Shown here one piece after another: positions 23,744 through 31,280 of a stretch of 37,685 nucleotides of DNA. Made by a program: the position numbers and the translations under genes. Source of the stretch: an uncultured Collinsella sp. Its GTDB lineage: Bacteria; Actinomycetota; Coriobacteriia; Coriobacteriales; Coriobacteriaceae. The stretch covers positions 1 through 37,685 of the forward strand of contig CAUDZT010000015.1 of the NCBI GenBank assembly GCA_958453935.1, given 5' to 3'. Each line of letters begins with the position of its first letter. The first letter of the stretch is position 1. Under the pieces are notes generated by a model that had not been told where the DNA came from, searched no databases, and saw nothing but the letters and a program-made list of their open reading frames with translations.

Positions 23744-25012
23744 CTAGGAACGGTAATCGCCGTTAATGGAGATGTACTCGTGCGTGAGGTCGCAAGTCCA
23801 CACGGTGGTCGCCGCGTCCCCTGCGCCCAGGTCTGCCGAGATCACAATCTCGGGCGCCTCAAAGCGACGCAGCGCCTCGTCCTCGTCAAAGGGAACGGTC
23901 AGGCCATCACGGCAGACGGGCATACCCATCATGTCGATGGACACATCTTCTTGGTTAAACTGCACGCCGCACTTGCCGAGCGCCATGGCAACGCGGCCCC
24001 AGTTGCAGTCGTGGCCGGCGATGCAGGTCTTGACGAGCGGCGAGTTGGCGACAGCACGAGCGGCGATATCGGCCTCCTCGTCGTTCACGGCGCCGGTGAC
24101 GTTAACCGTCACGAGTTTGGATGCGCCCTCGCCATCTGCGGCGATGTTGCGCGCCAGGCTCTCGCACACCTCATGCACGGCAAAGGCCAGCTCGTCGAAG
24201 GCGTCAGAGCCCTCGACAATAGGCTCGGCATCTGCGGCAGCGGCGCCGGAGGCAAGCATGATGCAGGTGTCGTTAGTCGAGGTGTCGGAATCGACCGTTA
24301 CCTTGTTGAAGGTCTGCTTGACGGTGAAGAGCAACAGGGCGTGGAGCGCCGCCGGCTCGACGGGGGCATCGGTAGTGATGACCGCGATCATGGTTGCCAT
24401 GTTGGGCATGATCATGCCCGAGCCCTTGCACATACCGCCCACCGTATAGGCATTGCCTGCGTGCCCCTCGGCCTCGCTTCGGTAACACACGGCATACTCC
24501 TTGGAGTGCGTGTCGGTCGTCATGATAGCGCGGGCGGCATCGGCGCCACCGTGGGCGGAGAGCGCCTCGTAGGCGGCAGGAACGGCAGTCTCAAACATGT
24601 CGATCGGCAGAATCTGACCAATTACGCCCGTGGAGGCAACCAGAATCTGCTGGGGCTCGCAGCCGATGACCTGCGAGGCGATGTTGCAGGTCTCGCGCGC
24701 GCAGGCAAGACCGGTCTCACCCGTGGCGGCGTTGGCGTTACCGGAGTTGACCGAAACGCCGGCAATGACGCCGTAGCCCTTGTCGGCGCCGCCCAGGTTG
24801 GCACGGCTCACCTGCACGGGCGCCGCACAAAAGCGGTTAGTCGTAAACACACCGGCCCCGGGGCAAGGCTTATCGGGCACGACGAGCGCGTAATCCAGGC
24901 GCTCGGGATTCTTGCGGAATCCGGCATGGATGCCCGCCGCCTTAAAGCCGGCCGCCGCCGTTACGCCGCCCTCTACGGCACGAATCTTGATATCGAACTG
25001 CTCAGCATTCAT
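23744..25012 (-). CDS. argJ: Bifunctional glutamate N-acetyltransferase / ornithine acetyltransferase
   Basis: The 422-residue ArgJ transfers acetyl from N-acetylornithine to glutamate, closing the cyclic arginine pathway. Motifs: VNSGNANAATG, the STGVIGQ oxyanion-type loop, IMTTDTHSKEYA, GGMCKGSGMIMPNMATM with the Ala-Thr autocleavage site whose Thr becomes the N-terminal nucleophile of the beta chain, and SDTSTNDT. Absence of a separate argE or argA in the operon fits the cyclic route. The start at 25012 has AAGGAG upstream at a slightly long spacing. It lies 135 bp after argC, a gap that contains only a small GAGTGG/CCACTC hairpin. Confidence 0.96.
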   Translation of the reverse strand: MNAEQFDIKIRAVEGGVTAAAGFKAAGIHAGFRKNPERLDYALVVPDKPCPGAGVFTTNRFCAAPVQVSRANLGGADKGYGVIAGVSVNSGNANAATGETGLACARETCNIASQVIGCEPQQILVASTGVIGQILPIDMFETAVPAAYEALSAHGGADAARAIMTTDTHSKEYAVCYRSEAEGHAGNAYTVGGMCKGSGMIMPNMATMIAVITTDAPVEPAALHALLLFTVKQTFNKVTVDSDTSTNDTCIMLASGAAAADAEPIVEGSDAFDELAFAVHEVCESLARNIAADGEGASKLVTVNVTGAVNDEEADIAARAVANSPLVKTCIAGHDCNWGRVAMALGKCGVQFNQEDVSIDMMGMPVCRDGLTVPFDEDEALRRFEAPEIVISADLGAGDAATTVWTCDLTHEYISINGDYRS

Positions 25013-25146
25013 CGTCTTTACGACTCCTTATGTCAAACAAAAAATGGACATCGGTTGGTGCGCCATGCCAGCCACAATCATGAGACCAGCTTAAGAGTGG
25101 CGCCCCACTCGATGCCCGACTACCAAAACGTTAACAATCGAATGTG

Positions 25147-26217
25147 CTACACCGGGCACGCCACTGTGGGCAAGCCTCGTCGCTCGTCAAAACCAAAGAC
25201 GATGTTGGCGCACTGGACCGCCTGGCCTGCTGCACCCTTGCACAGATTGTCGATGGCGCCCGTAGCCACCAGAACGCCCGCGCGCTTGTTGAGCGCGAGG
25301 CCGATCTGGGCGGCGTTGGTACCGACGACCGAAGCCGTCTTGGGCTGCTGGCCGGCATCGAGTACGCGCACGAAGGTGCGACCGGCGTAGAACTGCTTGT
25401 AATGGTCGATAACGTCCTCAAGGGTCAAGGTATCGATAGCCTGCGGCGTAAGCGGCATCGTCACCGTAGAGAGCAGACCGCGCTTGAGCGGTGCCAGATG
25501 CGGGGTAAAGACGACACGATCGGTTAGGCCCAAGATCTGCTCGATTTCGGGCGTGTGACGATGCTTGCCCACGCCATAGGCCTCCAGGTTTTCGTCCGTG
25601 CTGCAAAAATGCGTACGGGCGTTGCAGGACTTACCGGCACCCGTTACACCGCTGATAGCGTCAACGATCACGGGGCCGCTCTGGGCAACCCAGCCAGCGC
25701 GCACGGCAGGCGCGGCGGCAAGGCTCGTTGCGGTGGGATAGCAACCGGCGCAGGCGACCAGTACGGGTTTGCCGTCGGCATGGTCAGATGCGGCGGTCTC
25801 CAAATCCTGGCAGAACAGCTCGGGCAGACCAAAGGCGCGGCTCTTGAGTAGCTCGGGGCTCGTGTGCTCGGCGGCATACCAGGCCTCAAAGGTGGCCGGA
25901 TCGCTCAGGCGATAGTCGGCCGAAAGGTCAATGCAGGAAACTCCCGCGGCAAGCAGGGCGGGCACCTGTGCCATGGCAGCCGTGTGCGGCACGGCCAAAA
26001 AGACCGCGTCGCAGTTCTTGAGCTCGGGGGCATCATGCGTCGTGAAGACAAGATCGCTTACGCCGGCGAAGCTGGGGTACACCGCAGACAACGGCTGGCC
26101 GGCATCGGCGTTGGACGTAATGGCAGCAAGTTCAAACTCGGGATGACCGAGGACGAGGCGAATGAGCTCGGCACCGGCATATCCAGCCGCACCAACGATT
26201 CCAACCTTTAATGACAT
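25147..26217 (-). CDS. argC: N-acetyl-gamma-glutamyl-phosphate reductase
   Basis: The 356-residue NADPH-dependent reductase makes N-acetylglutamate semialdehyde. It has the Rossmann motif GIVGAAGYAGAELIRL, FLAVPHTAAM, DLSADYRL, the catalytic Cys in ACAGCYPTATSL, SGVTGAGK and HRHTPEIEQ. Length is normal for the long ArgC type. The start at 26217 is supported by AAGGAG. It is the first gene of the arginine operon and is preceded by palindromic boxes that look like ArgR operators. Downstream genes are argJ, argB and argD; argF, argG, argH and argR are not in the window. Confidence 0.96.
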   Translation of the reverse strand: MSLKVGIVGAAGYAGAELIRLVLGHPEFELAAITSNADAGQPLSAVYPSFAGVSDLVFTTHDAPELKNCDAVFLAVPHTAAMAQVPALLAAGVSCIDLSADYRLSDPATFEAWYAAEHTSPELLKSRAFGLPELFCQDLETAASDHADGKPVLVACAGCYPTATSLAAAPAVRAGWVAQSGPVIVDAISGVTGAGKSCNARTHFCSTDENLEAYGVGKHRHTPEIEQILGLTDRVVFTPHLAPLKRGLLSTVTMPLTPQAIDTLTLEDVIDHYKQFYAGRTFVRVLDAGQQPKTASVVGTNAAQIGLALNKRAGVLVATGAIDNLCKGAAGQAVQCANIVFGFDERRGLPTVACPV

Positions 26218-26240
26218 ATCAGACTCCTTGTCTGCAGTTA

Positions 26241-26254
26241 TGCACCAATACGCA
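26241..26254. promoter_or_regulatory. Candidate downstream ArgR box
   Basis: TGCACCAATACGCA (minus: TGCGTATTGGTGCA) matches 11 of 14 positions with the box at 26303-26316 and is 62 bp from it, about six helical turns. It falls in the probable argC leader. Confidence 0.5.
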
Positions 26255-26285
26255 TCCTGCAGCCGTCGTTATGAAGTGGGTTGAA

Positions 26286-26294
26286 ACTTTAGCA
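26286..26294 (-). promoter_or_regulatory. Candidate extended -10 of argC
   Basis: On the minus strand TGCTAAAGT resembles the extended -10 boxes of veg and tRNA-Val. A second candidate, TATAAA, lies within the operator at 26303-26316. Neither has a strong -35, so the exact promoter is unsettled. Confidence 0.4.
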
Positions 26295-26302
26295 CCAGAA
26301 GA

Positions 26303-26337
26303 TGCATTTATACGCAAATCTTTTGCATATTCATGCA
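26303..26337. promoter_or_regulatory. Paired ArgR-type operators upstream of argC
   Basis: Two 14-bp palindromic boxes, TGCATTTATACGCA (26303-26316) and TGCATATTCATGCA (26324-26337), are exactly 21 bp apart start to start, the spacing of tandem ARG boxes bound by ArgR hexamers. On the same strand they match at 10 of 14 positions. They lie about 85-120 bp upstream of the argC start, over the likely promoter. Confidence 0.6.
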
Positions 26338-26385
26338 TTGAAACAGTCCCGACACATTCACTCAAAGGAATTGACAAATAACAAT

Positions 26386-26436
26386 GGGCCCCACATCGCC
26401 CGGTGCACCTTGCGGTGCAGTTGCGATGTGGAGCCC
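26386..26436 (-). terminator. Nested hairpin terminator after the PPOX genes
   Basis: A 13-bp stem with one mismatch (GGGCCCCACATCG arm, 26386-26398 with 26424-26436) encloses a second stem TGCACC/GGTGCA. The minus-strand tail TTGTTATTTG is moderately T-rich. It separates the riboflavin operon from the arg promoter. Confidence 0.65.
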
Positions 26437-26482
26437 GACACAGACGGGTATTTAAATTGTTGGGGGCGGCGGGAGAGCTCTT

Positions 26483-26893
26483 TTAGAGCTCGACCGGCAC
26501 CCATTCGTCATGGTTGCAGATAAAGGCCTCTGGCTCCTCGACGCTAAAGAAGACGAGTGTGGGGTCGCCTGCGCCCTCATAATGCTCGCCTAGGCGCTCC
26601 AGGTGCTTCCAGCCTGCCTCGCGCATATCGGGAGCGGCCTGGTCATCCAGACCCGCATGCCCGCGCAAGATGAGCCAGCCATGACCCGGCCACCAACTCG
26701 TGGCCTCAAAGCGTTGATTTTGCAGCAGCTCTTGCCACACGTCTTTGGTGCGCGCCGTTACAAACCACAGCTTGCCGTCCTGGATCTGCGCAAACGAAAA
26801 CGGACGCACATGCGGCTGTCCGTCAACGCTCGTCGCCAAATACCATGCCGGCACCGACGTCAGATACTCCAGCACCGTATTCAATCCGTCCAT
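26483..26893 (-). CDS. Pyridoxamine 5'-phosphate oxidase-like (split-barrel flavin-binding) protein, copy 1
   Basis: The 136-residue protein of the PNPOx-like FMN-binding split-barrel superfamily contains VPAWYLATSVDGQPHVRPFSFAQ-type sequence (about 14-36), then DGKLWFVTARTKDVWQEL. These are the strands that bind FMN phosphate and the dimer partner in this fold. A WP.GHGWLILRG strand and a C-terminal FFSVEEPEAF segment follow. It is too short and lacks the C-terminal substrate motif of true PdxH, so it is probably an FMN or F420-type reductase or a flavin-storage protein. The start at 26893 is supported by AGGAGG. It is a paralogue of the next gene upstream and appears to be in the FMN-riboswitch operon. 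Confidence 0.85.
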   Translation of the reverse strand: MDGLNTVLEYLTSVPAWYLATSVDGQPHVRPFSFAQIQDGKLWFVTARTKDVWQELLQNQRFEATSWWPGHGWLILRGHAGLDDQAAPDMREAGWKHLERLGEHYEGAGDPTLVFFSVEEPEAFICNHDEWVPVEL

Positions 26894-26944
26894 GTTTCCT
26901 CCTGACGCTCGCCATTTTGGGATGGGTAGTTAATTTGAGACGCG

Positions 26945-27391
26945 CTAGAGCTCCAGATGCTCTTCGCTGCCGTCGATATCGCAGAAGCGGGCGGCGATGT
27001 TGCGCACCGAGAAAAACGCAAGGCGACCGTCGTTGGCGCCCTCGTGGTCTTCGCCGATGCCCACCATGTGCCTAAAGCCCGCCTGGCGCACCTTGTCGCT
27101 CACGACTGCATCGTCCTCGAGCGCGGCCTCACCGGTCAGCACAATCCAACACTCCCCCGGCTTCCAGCCCGATACCTCAAACTTGGGATTCGCGCTCAAC
27201 TCCGCCCACACGTCCTTGTCGCGCGACGTGCAAAACCACAGTTTGCCGTCATCGACCATGGCAAACGAAAACGGCCTCACGCGGGGCTGATGCCCGTCGC
27301 TCGCATCGGTCGTGGCCAGATACCACGCCGGAATACGCCTAAGATACGAACAGGCGCGCTCGAGCTGCGCCGTGCGGTCGTTGTCGGTCAT
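26945..27391 (-). CDS. Pyridoxamine 5'-phosphate oxidase-like (split-barrel flavin-binding) protein, copy 2
   Basis: The 148-residue paralogue of the downstream gene shares the order IPAWYLATT, RVRPFSFAM, DGKLWFCTSRDKDVWAEL, a W.PGE.W strand and a FFSV end. The two differ throughout, so the duplication is not recent. A charged N-terminus (about 1-17) precedes the core. It is likely a homodimeric FMN-binding protein; substrate unknown. The start at 27391 follows GGAAAGGG. It begins 30 bp after ecfT and ends 51 bp before copy 1, consistent with one transcript from the riboflavin transporter genes. Confidence 0.85.
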   Translation of the reverse strand: MTDNDRTAQLERACSYLRRIPAWYLATTDASDGHQPRVRPFSFAMVDDGKLWFCTSRDKDVWAELSANPKFEVSGWKPGECWIVLTGEAALEDDAVVSDKVRQAGFRHMVGIGEDHEGANDGRLAFFSVRNIAARFCDIDGSEEHLEL

Positions 27392-27421
27392 GGGAATCCC
27401 TTTCCTGCGCTCGAATCGCGC

Positions 27422-28222
27422 CTAAACAAGTTGAAGATTGATGACGATGACGCAGATGAGCAGCAGCGCTGTCACCACCGCCGCCAACGCATCGCCGCGG
27501 CCAAATGCAAGCGTATGCAGGCGTGTGCGTCCCTGCTCGCCATGATAGCAACGAGCATCCATGGCGGCAGACAGCGTTTCGGCATGACGGAACACACCCG
27601 TGAACAGCGGAATCGCCACACTGCCAAGCATACGAACGCCGCCGAGCGGGCCTCCCGTCACGCGCGCACCGCGGCTCGCCTGCGCATCGGCCGTCTGCTT
27701 CATCTCGGTGGCAAACTGCGGCATAAAGCGCAGCGCGATACCCATAATCATGCCGAGCTCGTGCGCAGGAAGTCCCACACGCGCAAACGGCGCGAGCAGG
27801 CGCTCAAAGCCCGCGGTGAGGTCGAGCGTCGGTGTGGTGAGCGTGATGGCGCTCATACCGGCCATCATCAAGGTCAGGCGGCACGCCATAAAGGCGGCGG
27901 AATGCAGCGAGCCCTCGCTTATCTGCAAAAAGCCGAGCTGCCACAGAATGCGCCCGCTTTGGTCGGAAAACAGGTTGAGCACCGCGACCACCGTGACGAT
28001 CGCCAGCAGCGGCGCCATCGATGACAGGACGCGACGAGCCGGCACCCGGGACACGGTATAGATCAGGACAACGAAGATTGCGACCGGGGCCAGTCCGCGG
28101 AAGCTGCCGACCGTGAGCGTCGTGATCAGAAACACAAAGCCCAAGAGCAACTTAGTTCGCGGGTCCAGGCGGTGGATTGCACTATCGCCGGGATAGTAGC
28201 TGCCAAACGAAAACGCCTCCAT
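27422..28222 (-). CDS. ecfT: ECF transporter transmembrane component EcfT
   Basis: The 266-residue membrane coupling subunit of an energy-coupling-factor vitamin importer has about five to six membrane segments. The N-terminal family motif SAIHRLDPRTKLLL is present. Two cytoplasmic coupling helices end in the Ala-Arg-Gly-like motifs ADAQASRGA and AMDARCYHG, which contact the ATPases. The start codon overlaps the ecfA stop in a TAATG, so translation is probably coupled. Confidence 0.93.
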   Translation of the reverse strand: MEAFSFGSYYPGDSAIHRLDPRTKLLLGFVFLITTLTVGSFRGLAPVAIFVVLIYTVSRVPARRVLSSMAPLLAIVTVVAVLNLFSDQSGRILWQLGFLQISEGSLHSAAFMACRLTLMMAGMSAITLTTPTLDLTAGFERLLAPFARVGLPAHELGMIMGIALRFMPQFATEMKQTADAQASRGARVTGGPLGGVRMLGSVAIPLFTGVFRHAETLSAAMDARCYHGEQGRTRLHTLAFGRGDALAAVVTALLLICVIVINLQLV

Positions 28223-30126
28223 TAGCAGCCCTCCTCTCGCGCGACCGTCTTGGATTTAGCAATGTCCGCGACGTTAGAAGAACCGTCTGAGCGACCGATT
28301 AGAAGGTTCACCAACTCGTCTGCCAGCGACTCAACCGTATAGAGCCCGCCGCAACGCAGCGGCACGCCCGCTTCCGCAAGCGCCAGCGCCATGCGTTGGG
28401 CAGCGGGAACACCCAAGCCGATTGATTTAAGCTCATCCGCATGCGCAAAAACCTGAGCGGGCGTGCCCTCGGCAAACACCGCGCCCTCGTTCATCACGAC
28501 AATACGGTCGCAGCAATTGGCAAGGTCATCCATGCTGTGTGAGACCATGACGACGGTCAGGCCCCCATGGTGAAGTCGATCGATGAGCTCCAGGAAATCA
28601 CTGCGCGCCGCCGGATCGAGCCCCGCCATGGGCTCGTCGAGCACCAGGACCTCGGGTTCCATGGCGAGCACGCCGGCAAACGCCACGCGGCGCTGCTGGC
28701 CGCCCGAAAGCTCAAAGGGGCTCTTGTCGCCTATCGCGGCAAGGTCAAGCCCCACGCGTGCAAGCGATGACGCGACACGGCGCGCAACCTCGTCTTGCGG
28801 CAGGCCAAGGTTGCGCGGGCCAAACGCCACGTCCTGCGCCACGGTCTCTGCAAATAGTTGACGCTCGGGATACTGAAACACCACGCCGACCTTGGCCTTA
28901 ACCGCGGCGGCGTCTTTCTTGTTTGATAGGTCGAGCCCCAGCGCGCAAACGCTTCCCTCCTGAGGACGAATCAGCCCGTTGAGATGCTGAACCAGCGTCG
29001 ACTTACCCGAACCGGTATGGCCCGCAAGGCCCAGGAACTCACCGCGACGCACCGTTAGCGACACATTGCGCAATGCCCAGGGGCTGCTAGGGTCGTTGCC
29101 CCAGAGGGCCTGTTTGTTCGATGCGCCCTCGGCGGCTGAGCGCTTGTGCCAACGGCGACGCTCGCGGGCGCTCAGCGAATAGCTATACGAAAGGTGCGAA
29201 ATCTCGATGACGGGCTCCGGCGCATCTGCGCCATCGAGCGCAGAGGCAACGTTGTCGGGAATACGAGGATCGGATGCGAAAGGCCGCCCGGCGATGCCTG
29301 TCCTACTCCGCTCGACATAGGCCTGCGCTATATCGGCGACCATATCCGCCTCGCGCACCCGTGCGCAAATGGACACGCCCTTCGCGCGAAGCGCCCTGCC
29401 AAGACAGCACGATGCCGGCATATCCAGGTTCAGCCGCGCGAGTTCGTCCGCCTGCGTCAAGATCTCCTCGGGCGCACCGAGCATGGCAACGCGGCCCGCT
29501 TGGAAGACGGCAACGCGATCGGCCTCAGCGGCCTCTTCCATAAAGTGCGTAATCATCACGATGGTCATACCGCGTTCGTGCAGCGCGTGGCAGGCCTTCA
29601 TAAGGCCCTTGCGCCCGCGCGGATCGAGCATCGAGGACGCCTCGTCCAATATGAGCACGCGCGGCTCCATGGCGAGAACGCCGGCAAGCGCCACACGCTG
29701 CTTTTGTCCGCCCGAGAGCGCGTGGGTCTCGTGGCGCTCAAAGCCCACCAAACCCACGGCCTTCAGCGCCTCGCGCACGCGCTGCGCAATCTGGGCCGAT
29801 TCGACCCCTAAGTTCTCGGGACCAAACGCAGCATCGTCCTCGACAAGCGTTGCCACCAGCTGATCATCGGGATTCTGGAACACCATGCCCGCAGTCGAGC
29901 GGATGTCGTAGACCAGCTCGGGATCGGACGCGTCCATGCCGTTGACGCACACCGTTCCCGCATCGGGCTGCAGCAGCGCGTTCAAATGCTTGGCAAACGT
30001 CGACTTACCCGACCCATTGCCACCGAGGATGCAGAAAAACTCGCCATCCTCGATGTTCAGATCGATGCCATCGAGTGCCGGTGTGGCACCGTCATAGCTA
30101 AAGGAAACGCCCCGACACTCAATCAT
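28222..30126 (-). CDS. ecfA: Fused double ATPase of an ECF transporter (EcfA1-EcfA2 in one chain)
   Basis: The 634-residue protein has two complete ABC ATPase domains. Domain 1 (about 1-240): Walker A GGNGSGKST, Q-loop VFQNPDDQLVA, signature LSGGQKQRVA, Walker B VLILDEASSMLDP and a switch His in ITHFME. A linker (about 245-345) is rich in charged residues. Domain 2 (about 310-560): Walker A GHTGSGKST, Q-loop VFQYPERQLF, signature LSGGQQRRVA, Walker B VLVLDEPMAGLDP and VSHSMDD. All catalytic residues are present in both halves. Most organisms encode the two as separate EcfA1 and EcfA2. The start ATG overlaps the ribU stop (ATGA). The C-terminal ~60 residues form an extra tail. Confidence 0.95.
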   Translation of the reverse strand: MIECRGVSFSYDGATPALDGIDLNIEDGEFFCILGGNGSGKSTFAKHLNALLQPDAGTVCVNGMDASDPELVYDIRSTAGMVFQNPDDQLVATLVEDDAAFGPENLGVESAQIAQRVREALKAVGLVGFERHETHALSGGQKQRVALAGVLAMEPRVLILDEASSMLDPRGRKGLMKACHALHERGMTIVMITHFMEEAAEADRVAVFQAGRVAMLGAPEEILTQADELARLNLDMPASCCLGRALRAKGVSICARVREADMVADIAQAYVERSRTGIAGRPFASDPRIPDNVASALDGADAPEPVIEISHLSYSYSLSARERRRWHKRSAAEGASNKQALWGNDPSSPWALRNVSLTVRRGEFLGLAGHTGSGKSTLVQHLNGLIRPQEGSVCALGLDLSNKKDAAAVKAKVGVVFQYPERQLFAETVAQDVAFGPRNLGLPQDEVARRVASSLARVGLDLAAIGDKSPFELSGGQQRRVAFAGVLAMEPEVLVLDEPMAGLDPAARSDFLELIDRLHHGGLTVVMVSHSMDDLANCCDRIVVMNEGAVFAEGTPAQVFAHADELKSIGLGVPAAQRMALALAEAGVPLRCGGLYTVESLADELVNLLIGRSDGSSNVADIAKSKTVAREEGC

Positions 30127-30713
30127 GCGCGGCCTTTGACCTGGTCCTTCTTGGGCGTGATGAGATTAGAGACCGCCTTGTACACCGCCAGCGTCAACAC
30201 CGAGTTGAGCACGGTCTTGATGAGGTTGAACGGCAGCACGGCAGGAATCATGAGCGGGGCAATCACATCGACCGAGCCATACCAGAACCAAACACCAATG
30301 GTAAGGTTTGCGACCATAGAAAGCACCGTAGCGGCAATAACGCCCAGCGCCAGGCCAATCACGGCACCCTTATAGGTATGCATCTTCTGGTAGACGATCG
30401 CCGCGGGCAGAATAAAGCCCAGCGTGGCAACCAAGTTCATAAGCGCGCCGACCCAATCACCCGTAGTGAGCGCATGGATAACGATCGCCATAGCGGCAAC
30501 AGCGGTACCGGCACCGGGGCCATACGCAAACCCGCACACCATCGCCGGCACCAGCGACGGGTCATACGTCAAAAACGGTGCCGAAGGAAGGATGGGCAGC
30601 TGCACATACATAAACAGGGCGCCCAAGGCACACATCAGCGCCATGGTAACGAGCTGTTTGGTGCTCCACCTATTCGTGTTCTCAAAATGGATATGCTGCG
30701 ACTGTTCAGACAT
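30123..30713 (-). CDS. ribU: Riboflavin ECF transporter substrate-binding subunit RibU
   Basis: The 196-residue S component binds riboflavin at the outer face of the membrane and docks onto EcfT. Six membrane helices are apparent between residues about 20 and 185. The first carries the S-component pattern LVTMALMCALGALFMYV for packing against EcfT. PFLTYDPSLVPAMVCGFAYGP matches the RibU loop after helix 2. The assignment to riboflavin rests on the FMN riboswitch directly upstream. The start at 30713 (MSEQSQH) is chosen because the frame extension to 30734 lies inside the conserved 3' end of the riboswitch; AGGTGA precedes it. Confidence 0.9.
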   Translation of the reverse strand: MSEQSQHIHFENTNRWSTKQLVTMALMCALGALFMYVQLPILPSAPFLTYDPSLVPAMVCGFAYGPGAGTAVAAMAIVIHALTTGDWVGALMNLVATLGFILPAAIVYQKMHTYKGAVIGLALGVIAATVLSMVANLTIGVWFWYGSVDVIAPLMIPAVLPFNLIKTVLNSVLTLAVYKAVSNLITPKKDQVKGRA

Positions 30714-30724
30714 AAGATCACCTG

Positions 30725-30906
30725 CCTCTTTCATCCGGACTCTAACCGTTGGTACTGGGATCTCACCAGTTCAGCCGGCATGCGAACCAACGCACACACG
30801 GGTCGCGGACTCATCGGCTCGGTCGCAGGCACTTTACCTGCGCCACGGCGCCCCTTTGACACCGCCCGATTTACCGCCAGTGGGGAATTCCACCCCGCCC
30901 TGAAAC
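30725..30906 (-). promoter_or_regulatory. FMN riboswitch (RFN element)
   Basis: The minus strand carries the RFN conserved blocks in order: GGGCGGGGTGGAATTCCCCA, then CTGGCGGTAAAT, GAGCCGATGAGTCCGCGACC, GAACTGGTGAGATCCCAGT, CCAACGGTTAGAGTCC and GGATGAAAGAGG. The closing P1 helix pairs TTTCA (5') with TGAAA (3'). The ribU ribosome binding site lies within 10 bp of the 3' P1 strand and no terminator is seen between, so control is probably translational. Binding of FMN would lower riboflavin import. Confidence 0.95.
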
Positions 30907-30916
30907 AGCAATTGCA

Positions 30917-30944
30917 AGTGTAGCACGAGCAATCGTTCGCGCAA
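30917..30944 (-). promoter_or_regulatory. Promoter of the ribU operon
   Basis: On the minus strand, TTGCGC (30939-30944), a 16-bp spacer and the extended -10 TGCTACACT (hexamer 30917-30922) lie directly upstream of the riboswitch. Confidence 0.65.
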
Positions 30945-30963
30945 GTATGCCGAGGGTAATTTC

Positions 30964-31067
30964 TGATGGGGACCAGCTGCAGCAACAACCACGTTCCCCA
31001 CCCATCCCAAAGTAACGCGCCTTTCGCGCAAAGCGCGAAACAGCGAAAGGGACACGTATTCCCATCA
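30964..31067. repeat. Nested inverted repeat upstream of the ribU promoter
   Basis: The centre is a perfect 8-bp stem TTTCGCGC / GCGCGAAA (31022-31040), with an overlapping CCTTTCGC / GCGAAAGG pair. The outer arms TGATGGGGA and TTCCCATCA (30964-30972, 31059-31067) are complementary with one mismatch. No T tail follows. No gene is visible in 30945-31280. Confidence 0.45.
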
Positions 31068-31109
31068 ACCACGTCCTTCTCCGCCCGCCGACCTCAAGGC
31101 CGTAAACGC

Positions 31110-31253
31110 AGGGAATCCGGGGGCGTGACGGGGCTTCTCTCCGGAACATTCCGCAGGACGCAAAGAGGCTCCGCAGCGCGAAGCGCGAAGCGGAGCCTCT
31201 TTGCATGTCCGAGGACGTTCCGGAGAGAAGCCCCGTCACGCCCTGCGGATTCC
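31110..31253. repeat. 144-bp nested palindrome downstream of groEL
   Basis: Outer arms 31110-31146 and 31216-31253 are complementary over 36 of 38 columns. An inner stem (31155-31173 with 31189-31209) has a 2-nt bulge and otherwise pairs perfectly. The 15-nt apical loop is made of a tandem AGCGCGA. It begins 28 bp after the groEL stop on the minus strand. There is no T tail, so it is not a classical terminator despite its position. Confidence 0.8.
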
Positions 31254-31280
31254 CGGTGGGAGTTCTAGACCTTGTCGGCC

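Noticed and set aside
22616..25390. A 924-codon open frame on the plus strand opposite argB and argJ
   Set aside because: It is antisense to genes with clear catalytic motifs. Long antisense frames are expected in GC-rich genes; it lacks a ribosome binding site and any domain.
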